Shown in pieces: positions 1 to 4,772 of a DNA stretch of 5,215 bases. The notes beneath the pieces were generated by a model. That model was not told where the DNA came from, searched no databases, and saw only the letters and a program-made list of their open reading frames with translations. The position numbers and the translations under genes are program-made. The DNA lies in NCBI GenBank assembly GCA_015661135.1, contig JACVXW010000128.1, positions 1 to 5,215 on the forward strand, given 5' to 3'. Source of the DNA: Chloroflexota bacterium. GTDB taxonomy: Bacteria; Chloroflexota; Limnocylindria; Limnocylindrales; CSP1-4. The number at the start of each line of letters is the position of its first letter. The stretch's first letter is position 1.

Positions 1-79
1 TCCCGCTAGAACCGGTGGTGCTCGGTCGCGATAGGCGGTATCGTTCCCGCAGTCCCGTCGGCATTGACCGGGAGGAGGA

Positions 80-99
80 TGCCCCGGCCGCCCGGGGCA
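80..99 (+). promoter_or_regulatory. GC-rich hairpin upstream of the lipoprotein gene
   Basis: TGCCCCGG (80-87) pairs perfectly with CCGGGGCA (92-99) around a 4-nt loop CCGC, giving an 8-bp stem. It ends 21 nt before the ATG at 121 and just before that gene's Shine-Dalgarno. There is no T-run after it, so it does not look like a rho-independent terminator. It could mark the end of an upstream unit, stabilise an mRNA 5' end or modulate initiation. The structure is seen directly; the role is inferred. Confidence 0.4.
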
Positions 100-107
100 G
101 GATGAAC

Positions 108-115
108 AGGTGAGG
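108..115 (+). promoter_or_regulatory. ribosome binding site for the lipoprotein gene
   Basis: AGGTGAGG lies 5 nt before the ATG at 121. The AGGTGA part matches the 16S anti-Shine-Dalgarno complement with a 7-nt spacer. This fixes ATG 121 as the start, which agrees with the lipoprotein signal peptide beginning there. Confidence 0.7.
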
Positions 116-120
116 AAGCG

Positions 121-1290
121 ATGAAGTTCCGACCCATCTTGGCCCTGGCGGCGACCGCGTCGATCGCGCTCGCGGCCTGCAGCGGCGGTGCCACCCCGGC
201 GCCTGCCACACCCGAACCGCCGGTCGTGACGCCGGCCCCCGCACCCGGCGACACCGCCGCACCGAGCACGGCGCCGGAGCCGGCGGAAGTCCGCCTCCAG
301 CTCCAGTGGGTGCCGCAGGCGCAGTTCGCGGGCTACTTCGCGGCCGAGGCGCAGGGTTACTTCGCGGCCGAAGGTCTGACCGTCACGATCATTCCCGGCG
401 GCCCGGACGTCATCCCGCAGGTCGCGGGCTCGGCGCCGGACGGCCCCGAGTTCACCCTGAGCTGGGTGCCGAAGGTGCTCGAGGCTCGCGCCCAGGGCTC
501 CGACCTCGTGAATATCGCCCAGATCTTCCAGCGCTCGGGCACCCTGTCCGTGTCGTGGGCAGACTCCGGGATCAGCGGTCCGGCCGATTTCGCCGGCAAG
601 AAGATAGGCGTCTGGGACTTCGGCAACGAGTTCGAGGTCACCGCGGGTGCCCTCGGTGAGGGCCTCGTCGCCGGCACGGACTACGAGAAGGTCATCCAGC
701 CGTTCGATATGTCGCTCCTGCTCAACCGGCAGATCGACGTCGCCGAGGCAATGATCTACAACGAGTACGCGCAGGTCCTCGAGACCATCAACCCGGCCAC
801 GGGCAACCTCTACCAGCCCGAGGACCTCAACGTCATCAACTGGAACGACTACCGCGTCGGAATGCTCCAGGACGCCATCTTCGCCCGCCAGTCGTGGCTC
901 AGCGAAGGCAACAACCGGGACGTCGCCGTTCGCTTCGTGCGGGCGTCGCTCAACGGCTGGATCTACTGCCGCGACAATCCGGATGACTGCATCCAGTACA
1001 CGGTCGATGCGGGCAGCACGCTCGGCACCGGCCACCAGCGCTGGATGATGAACGAGATCAACGCGCTGATCTGGCCGTCCCCGGCCGGGATCGGCGAGGT
1101 CGATCCGATCAGCTGGGCAGACACCATCAAGGTGTCCCTCGCGACCGGGATCATCGCGGAGCGGCCTGACGCGTTCGCGTATGTCTCGGACATCGTCCGT
1201 GAGGCCCTTGCGGGCATCGACTCGGCAATGGACACGACCGGCGCCGGGTTTACCAAGGGGACCGTGGAGGTCACCGCGGGCGGCAACTAG
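121..1290 (+). CDS. ABC transporter substrate-binding lipoprotein, NMT1/THI5-like (RibY/ThiY-type)
   Basis: Predicted extracytoplasmic ligand-binding protein of an ABC importer, 389 aa. Residues 1-20 form a lipoprotein signal peptide with basic K2/R4, a hydrophobic core and lipobox L17-A-A-C20, so Cys20 should be lipidated and the protein anchored outside the membrane. Residues 21-57 are a Pro/Ala/Thr-rich tether. The folded domain starts near LQLQWVPQAQFAGYF (59-73), the N-terminal hallmark of the NMT1/THI5-like periplasmic-binding family, followed by PGGPDVIPQ (92-100), FQRSGTL (136-142), GKKIGVWDFGNE (159-170) and YNEYAQVLETINP (213-225). Relatives carry pyrimidine precursors of thiamine or, in Chloroflexota RibXY, probably riboflavin; the ligand here cannot be assigned. 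C283 and C290 are close enough to form a disulfide. No permease or ATPase gene follows, so partners lie to the left of the window or elsewhere. The last 20 bp overlap the convergent upp gene. Confidence 0.9.
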   Translation: MKFRPILALAATASIALAACSGGATPAPATPEPPVVTPAPAPGDTAAPSTAPEPAEVRLQLQWVPQAQFAGYFAAEAQGYFAAEGLTVTIIPGGPDVIPQVAGSAPDGPEFTLSWVPKVLEARAQGSDLVNIAQIFQRSGTLSVSWADSGISGPADFAGKKIGVWDFGNEFEVTAGALGEGLVAGTDYEKVIQPFDMSLLLNRQIDVAEAMIYNEYAQVLETINPATGNLYQPEDLNVINWNDYRVGMLQDAIFARQSWLSEGNNRDVAVRFVRASLNGWIYCRDNPDDCIQYTVDAGSTLGTGHQRWMMNEINALIWPSPAGIGEVDPISWADTIKVSLATGIIAERPDAFAYVSDIVREALAGIDSAMDTTGAGFTKGTVEVTAGGN

Positions 1291-1951
1291 CGGTTCGAAT
1301 CAACCCGTAGCAGACCGAGTGGCCGGTCCCGAACTGGCGGTCGCCGGCGTCGCCGAGGCCGGGCAGGATGTAGCCCTTGTCGTTGAGCTGCCGGTCGAGC
1401 GCCGCGCAGTGGATTGCCACGTCCGGATGCGCCTTCGCCACCGCCTCCACGCCCTCCGGCGCGGCAATGAGGTTGACGAGCTTGATCCGGACCGCGCCCC
1501 AGCGCTTCAGGACCTCGATCGCGGCCGTGGCCGAGCCGCCGGTCGCGAGCATCGGGTCCAGGATCAGGCAGAGGTCCACGTTCGCCGAGTCGGGGAGCTT
1601 GTTGTAGTACTCGACCGGTCGAAGGGTCCGCTCATCGCGGAACAGGCCAAGGTGCCAGACCTGGGCGGTGGGCATCAGCTCGAGCATCGCGTCCACCATG
1701 CCGAGGCCGGCGCGGAGGATCGGCACGAGTCCGATCCGGTCGGCGAGCTCGGCGCCGGGCATCGTCTCCATCGGCGTGGTGACATCCAGCGGGCGGACCC
1801 GCGCGTCCGCGAGCGCCTCGTAGCCCAGGAGCCAAGACAGCTCGCGGACGATCTCGCGAAACTTCTTTGGTTCCGTCCGCTCATCGCGGAGGATGCCGAG
1901 CTTGTGGAGCACCGCAGGGTGCTGGGAGACGTGGAGCGTCGGCGTCGACAT
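1271..1951 (-). CDS. upp: uracil phosphoribosyltransferase
   Basis: Converts uracil and PRPP to UMP in cytoplasmic pyrimidine salvage. From the ATG at 1951 the product is 226 aa (E. coli Upp is 208). Family landmarks are all present: PILRAGLGM (77-85), the PRPP-binding loop LDPMLATGGS (131-140), LIAAPEGVEAVAKAHPDV (161-178) and the C-terminal uracil-binding segment YILPGLGDAGDR (194-205). ATG 1951 is preferred over an in-frame ATG at 1984 because a GGAGA Shine-Dalgarno sits 9 nt upstream and the family N-terminus (HVSQHPAVLHKLGILRD) begins right after it. Oddity: most homologues stop just after the FGT that follows this motif, but this one runs 17 residues further (Gly210-Arg226) and ends inside the lipoprotein gene on the other strand. 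The extension could be a lost stop codon in this lineage or a sequencing error. Catalytic residues appear intact. Confidence 0.96.
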   Translation of the reverse strand: MSTPTLHVSQHPAVLHKLGILRDERTEPKKFREIVRELSWLLGYEALADARVRPLDVTTPMETMPGAELADRIGLVPILRAGLGMVDAMLELMPTAQVWHLGLFRDERTLRPVEYYNKLPDSANVDLCLILDPMLATGGSATAAIEVLKRWGAVRIKLVNLIAAPEGVEAVAKAHPDVAIHCAALDRQLNDKGYILPGLGDAGDRQFGTGHSVCYGLIRTASCRPR

Positions 1952-1960
1952 GGTCGAAGG

Positions 1961-1965
1961 TCTCC
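1961..1965 (-). promoter_or_regulatory. ribosome binding site for upp
   Basis: On the minus strand this reads GGAGA, 9 nt before the ATG at 1951. It decides between the two in-frame ATGs (1951 and 1984); no comparable site precedes the upstream one. Confidence 0.65.
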
Positions 1966-2020
1966 GGCAGGATTGGTTCGCCACCTCGCCGCGGGCGGCA
2001 TCGAGGTTCGCGTCCGTCGC

Positions 2021-2029
2021 ATCCTAGCA
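2021..2029 (-). promoter_or_regulatory. candidate extended -10 promoter element for upp
   Basis: The minus strand reads TGCTAGGAT, matching the extended -10 pattern TGnTAnnnT. Transcription would start near 2014, giving a leader of about 60 nt before the upp ATG. No good -35 hexamer is visible, as is usual for extended -10 promoters. This is motif evidence only. Confidence 0.35.
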
Positions 2030-2046
2030 TCGGCTGTCCCCGCGAA

Positions 2047-2075
2047 TTGACGCCTCGATCGGCCGTGCGTACCGT
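2047..2075 (+). promoter_or_regulatory. candidate sigma-70-type promoter for the asparaginase gene
   Basis: TTGACG (2047-2052), a 17-nt spacer, then TACCGT (2070-2075). The -35 matches the consensus at five of six positions. The -10 keeps the key first, second and last bases. Transcription would start near 2082, leaving a leader of about 175 nt. Such matches arise by chance in 5 kb, so confidence is limited. Confidence 0.35.
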
Positions 2076-2087
2076 TGCGCCGAGCGG

Positions 2088-2102
2088 CCGGTCAAGGACC
2101 GG
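2088..2102. promoter_or_regulatory. perfect inverted repeat, possible operator or leader hairpin
   Basis: CCGGTC (2088-2093) and GACCGG (2097-2102) are exact reverse complements around AAG. The element lies just downstream of the candidate -10 at 2070-2075, where a bound repressor would block transcription and where an RNA hairpin would sit near the 5' end of the message. No regulator is identified. Confidence 0.3.
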
Positions 2103-2240
2103 ACGGACGGCGAGACGAGTGCCCGCGGACCGTCGTCCGGCCACCCCCCGACCGCGAGGACCTGTGCGCTGTGGGGGGCTCCAGCGCCGGGTCTCCTCGC
2201 CGCACCGTCATGGCGTCGGGCGATCGCATCGCCGGTCAGC

Positions 2241-2246
2241 AGGAGG
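2241..2246 (+). promoter_or_regulatory. ribosome binding site deciding the asparaginase GTG start
   Basis: AGGAGG is the strongest Shine-Dalgarno in the region, 11 nt before an in-frame GTG at 2258. The spacing is on the long side but workable. The earlier in-frame ATGs at 2075 and 2210 have no such site. Confidence 0.6.
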
Positions 2247-2257
2247 TCTCGCGAGTC

Positions 2258-3379
2258 GTGCCCGGATCCACCTCCGCAGACCGGGCGCGCGCGCGCCGGA
2301 CGCCATCGCCCATCCTCGTCCGGCAGATCCGGAACGGCGTCGAGGAGAGCGTCCACCGGGGTGACGTCGTGGAGACGGACCTCAACGGTCGGATGCTCCG
2401 GGCGCTCGGGGATCCGGATCGGGTGGCCAATCTGCGATCGTGCGTGAAGCCGTTCGGCCTGACCGCGCTCATCGATGCCGGCGGGATCGATGCCTTCGAG
2501 CTCGTCCCGGCCGAGCTTGCACTGATGGCCAGCAGCCACTCCGGCGAGGACCTCCACGTTCGCACGATCCAGGGTCTCTATCGCCGGGCCGGGCTGAGCC
2601 AGTCCCTGCTCGCCTGCGGGGCTGAGAAGATGCCGCTGGACCAGCTGACCGCCGCGCGGCTGGCGCGCGACGGCGAGAAGGCAAGTCCGGTACGGCACAT
2701 GTGCTCCGGTCAGCACTCGGCGCTGTTGCTGCTCTGCAAGCTGCGGGGCTGGGACACGGCGAACTACTGGCTGGAGGAGCATCCGGTCCAGGTCGCGTAT
2801 CGGGGAGCCGTCGCGCGGGCCTTCGGCACCACCGTCGGCAGGCTGAAGCTGGGCATCGACGGCTGCGGGATCCCGACCTACGCATTCCCGCTCCGTGAGA
2901 TTGCGAAGGCTTACGCATTCCTGGCGGATCCAGACGCCGTGGCCCCGGCTGACGCCCGGGCGTCGGTCGCGCCGGCACTCCGAATCGTCCGTGACGCGAT
3001 GCTCGCCAACCCCGAGATGGTCGCGGGGACGCGGGACCGGCTCGACACGTCGGTCATGAAGGCACTGCCGGACCGGATCGTCTCCAAGGGCGGGATGGAG
3101 GCGCTGCGCGGCCTCGCGATCCTGGCCGGGCCGCGCGCGAACGGCGCCGTCGTCGGGGCTTCGGGGATGGCCATCAAGATCGAGGACGGCGACGGCTACG
3201 ACCGCGGGACGTGGGCGGCGACCATTGAGGCCCTTCGCCAGGCGGGGGTCCTGTCCGGACAGGCGTTGCGCGTCCTCGGCCGGTATCACCGGCCGTCCGA
3301 GACGGATCCGCACGGTCGGCTGAGCGCGGAAGCGATTCCGTCGTTCGAACTGGCCCCGCTCGTCGAACTCATTCGCTGA
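2258..3379 (+). CDS. L-asparaginase II (Rhizobium etli AnsA-type, Asparaginase_II family)
   Basis: Predicted to hydrolyse L-asparagine to aspartate and ammonia in the cytoplasm; no signal peptide is visible. From GTG 2258 it is 373 aa, close to the roughly 367 aa of the R. etli enzyme. The start was chosen for the AGGAGG at 2241 and because homology begins at about residue 20 (LVRQIRNGVEESVHRGDVV); ATG 2210 would give 389 aa. Family landmarks: S61-C-V-K64 (the Ser-Lys pair), S93-H-S-G-E-D (92-98 region), C149-S-G-Q152-H, D201-G-C203-G-I-P-T-Y, and K277 in VSKGG. From recall, these align with R. etli Ser48/Lys51, Ser80, Cys135/Lys138, Asp187/Cys189 and Lys263; the spacing after position 93 is identical. 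The exception is Q152 where the R. etli enzyme has a zinc-binding Lys. Unrelated in sequence to E. coli AnsA/AnsB. The next gene starts 49 bp downstream with no terminator between. Confidence 0.92.
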   Translation: MPGSTSADRARARRTPSPILVRQIRNGVEESVHRGDVVETDLNGRMLRALGDPDRVANLRSCVKPFGLTALIDAGGIDAFELVPAELALMASSHSGEDLHVRTIQGLYRRAGLSQSLLACGAEKMPLDQLTAARLARDGEKASPVRHMCSGQHSALLLLCKLRGWDTANYWLEEHPVQVAYRGAVARAFGTTVGRLKLGIDGCGIPTYAFPLREIAKAYAFLADPDAVAPADARASVAPALRIVRDAMLANPEMVAGTRDRLDTSVMKALPDRIVSKGGMEALRGLAILAGPRANGAVVGASGMAIKIEDGDGYDRGTWAATIEALRQAGVLSGQALRVLGRYHRPSETDPHGRLSAEAIPSFELAPLVELIR

Positions 3380-3428
3380 GCGAGCCGGCCCGGGACGACT
3401 TTGGCCGCGCCGTGGACACTGTGCGTTG
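3380..3428 (+). other. short gap between asparaginase and J-domain genes, no terminator seen
   Basis: The only pairing I find is CGGCC (3386-3390) with GGCCG (3403-3407) around a 12-nt loop and without a T-run. No convincing Shine-Dalgarno precedes the ATG at 3429. Read-through from the asparaginase gene is plausible. Confidence 0.4.
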
Positions 3429-4756
3429 ATGGCTCCTGATCCGTACCGTGTCCTGGACCTTCCACCTGACGCATCGCCGGCTGAGGTGAAGCGCGCCTAC
3501 CGTCGCCTCGCAAAAGTCCATCACCCGGACTCAGCCGGGGAATCTGCGCTGCCGCGATTTCTCGAGATCCAGCGAGCCTACGAGTCCTTGACGGCAGCGA
3601 CGTGGCGCCCGGGCGCGCGCCGAGCCGCCGCGTCCGAGCCGTGGCGTGCCGACCCGTCGCGTGCCCGCACCACCGGGGCCCGGCGGAGTTCAGGTGCCGG
3701 TGCCGGGCCCGGGCGGGACTCCACGACCGGACGCGCGTCGGACCCAAGTGGTGCATCGGACCCCGGACGCGCATCGGGCCCCGGCGCCACGTCAGACCCG
3801 GGCACCGGATCGGGGTCCGCCTCTGGCCGGGCGGGCAGGCGCCGGTCCACGAAGAAGGCGACATTCGGCTCCACGACCTATGACGAGGCCCGCGACCAGA
3901 CCGACACGACCTGGTCCGGGGCATCCTGGTACGGGCCTTCTTCCGGGGAGTACTGGCGGGTCAACCCGCGGGAGTACGCCGACCCACGCAAGCACGGGCC
4001 CGAGTACCTGGCCAAAGCGGCGGCTCGCGCGGCTGCCGCAGCCGAGCGTCGCGCCAGGGTCAACCCCGCCGCGGACGGAGGTCCGAGCACGGAGCCGCCC
4101 GGCCCCGGGGATGGCGATGGCCACGGAAATGGCGATGGCCACGGAAATGGCGATGGTCACGGGCCTGCGGCCGCGGGCCCTCGGCCGGCCGCCGGTCGTC
4201 CTGATTCCGCGACCCACCGCGGCAGCCCGCGTCGCCCGGAGCCGAAGCGACCGCGTCCCGAGGCCGCGCCGCCGTCGCCGCGCCCACGGACCTCGATGCC
4301 TCCGACGCCCGAATACGACCAGGGCCCGGCGCGTGCACGGGGCCCGGCGGATGCGCAGGTCCCTTGGGGGGTGTACGGCGCCCCGGTTGCTGCCGCAGGC
4401 TCGACCGACCGACCCTGGTTCGCGTTCAACAGGGTGAACCGCAGACTCCTTCGGGCGCTTGTCGCCTGGCCGCCGCTGGGCATCGCCGCGGCCGCGGCGC
4501 TCGGGGAGGCGACCGGGTGCGCCGCGTTCGAGGCGACCTGTCTCCCGCCGGCCGACCTCTATCCCTGGTTCGCGCCGGTGGCACGGTTGCCGTGGCGCTC
4601 CTCGCCTTCCCGGTCGCCGCAACGCTTTCTGCGAGTGGCGCGGCCTACGACCCGATCTACGGTCCAGCCGCGCTCCGCGGCGTCCTCGCGGTCGTCTGGG
4701 TCGGCGGCGTCGCGGCCGTCCTCCTGCGACGATCGATCGTCCGTCGGCTGTCGTGA
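3429..4756 (+). CDS. J-domain (DnaJ-like) protein with C-terminal membrane region, apparently frameshifted
   Basis: Likely co-chaperone that would stimulate a DnaK/Hsp70 partner at the membrane. From ATG 3429, residues 5-54 form a J-domain: YRVLDLPPDASPAEVKRAYR, then LAKVHHPD with the invariant H32-P33-D34, then RFLEIQRAYESL. Residues 60-140 are a low-complexity Arg/Gly/Ser/Pro linker. A block rich in Trp/Tyr follows (162-193, including NPREYADPRKHGPEY), then an Ala-rich stretch, GDGHGN repeats (229-245) and a Pro/Arg linker. A hydrophobic segment (about 339-357) and GEATGCAAFEATCLPPADLYPW (359-380) come next. Near 4575-4590 the frame loses sense. The frame one base back (ending TGA 4754-4756) continues with two further hydrophobic helices (TVAVALLAFPVAATLSASGA; LRGVLAVVWVGGVAAVLL) and a basic end. 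Spliced this way the product is about 442 aa. There is no Gly/Phe region or DnaJ zinc finger, so it is not DnaJ itself. No good ribosome binding site is seen. Confidence 0.75.
4113..4160 (+). repeat. 18-bp tandem repeat encoding Gly-Asp-Gly-His-Gly-Asn
   Basis: Two exact 18-bp units (4113-4130 and 4131-4148) and a partial third (4149-4160, one synonymous C-to-T change) are in frame with the J-domain gene. They encode GDGHGN, GDGHGN, GDGH at residues 229-244. The near-identity of the DNA units points to recent slippage duplication, so copy number may vary between strains. Confidence 0.85.
4413..4424 (+). repeat. 12-bp direct repeat, copy 1
   Basis: CCCTGGTTCGCG occurs here and exactly again at 4563-4574, 150 bp later. 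Both copies are in the same frame of the J-domain gene and encode Pro-Trp-Phe-Ala just before the first hydrophobic segment and just after it. Confidence 0.8.
4563..4574 (+). repeat. 12-bp direct repeat, copy 2, next to the frame break
   Basis: Second exact copy of CCCTGGTTCGCG. The reading frame of the J-domain gene appears to shift within the next 15 bases, which makes this repeat a candidate cause of a deletion or an assembly error. Confidence 0.8.
4575..4590 (+). other. apparent -1 frame change within the J-domain gene
   Basis: Upstream, the frame starting at 3429 reads a membrane-protein-like sequence up to DLYPWFAPVA. From about 4590 that frame becomes Ser/Arg-rich and loses all hydrophobicity, while the frame one base back becomes strongly hydrophobic and ends at TGA 4754-4756. 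No slippery heptamer of the X-XXY-YYZ type is visible, so a 1-bp (or 3n+1) deletion or a sequence error is more likely than programmed frameshifting. Confidence 0.65.
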
Positions 4757-4760
4757 ACCG

Positions 4761-4766
4761 TATGCT
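4761..4766 (+). promoter_or_regulatory. candidate -10 element for a leaderless regulator transcript
   Basis: TATGCT fits the TAnnnT -10 pattern and sits 6 nt before the GTG at 4773, the spacing expected when transcription begins at or next to the start codon. No Shine-Dalgarno precedes that GTG and no -35 hexamer is evident. Co-transcription with the J-domain gene, which ends 16 bp upstream, is the alternative. Confidence 0.35.
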
Positions 4767-4772
4767 CGCGCC

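Larger units (their letters stand above)
1..120 (+). other. 5' leader region of the substrate-binding protein gene
   Basis: No gene is supported here. The stretch contains a stop triplet TAG at 7-9 and a purine-rich Shine-Dalgarno-like run GGGAGGAGG at 70-78. That run abuts an ATG at 79, which opens an eight-codon reading frame ending in TGA at 103-105. A GC hairpin follows at 80-99. I looked for conserved TPP and FMN riboswitch core sequences, because the downstream protein is NMT1/THI5/RibY-like, and did not see them. The left edge is cut, so a longer leader or an upstream operon gene ending before position 1 cannot be excluded. Confidence 0.5.
1952..2257. other. divergent intergenic region between upp and the asparaginase gene
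   Basis: These 306 bases separate two divergently transcribed genes. They hold the upp Shine-Dalgarno, a candidate extended -10 element for upp, a candidate sigma-70-type promoter pointing right, a perfect 6-bp inverted repeat (2088-2102), a weaker hairpin CGGAC-N4-GTCCG (2126-2139), and the asparaginase Shine-Dalgarno (2241-2246). The asparaginase frame stays open through much of the region (ATG at 2075 and at 2210). The peptide it would add is Arg/Pro-rich, resembles no domain I know, and neither ATG has a Shine-Dalgarno, so I read it as untranslated leader. Confidence 0.6.

Noticed and set aside
1..120. Riboswitch (TPP or FMN) ahead of the NMT1/THI5-like gene
   Set aside because: The conserved core sequences of those riboswitches are not visible in the bases available.
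1290..1306. GGTTCGAATC resembling a tRNA T-loop or integration site core
   Set aside because: The flanking bases do not form the 5-bp T-stem, no acceptor or anticodon arms are present, and it lies within the upp coding extension; only a 4-bp GGTT/AACC hairpin forms.
1181..2050. A 289-codon plus-strand frame opposite upp
   Set aside because: It is antisense to upp, whose motifs are unambiguous, and it has Arg/Val-rich shadow composition.
2285..2296. Alternating GC run (six GC units) that could form Z-DNA or slip
   Set aside because: It encodes Arg/Ala codons early in the asparaginase gene, and such runs are expected by chance in DNA this GC-rich.
2024..3313. A 429-codon open frame on the minus strand opposite the asparaginase gene
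   Set aside because: It mirrors the GC-rich asparaginase codons, is Arg/Pro/Gly-rich and shows no domain, while the plus strand carries clear catalytic motifs.
3386..3407. Possible terminator after the asparaginase gene
   Set aside because: The stem is only 5 bp with a 12-nt loop and no T-run follows.
3646..4437. A 263-codon plus-strand frame inside the J-domain gene
   Set aside because: It is an out-of-frame Pro/Arg/Thr-rich reading of the linker; the J-domain and the Trp/Tyr block are in the other frame.
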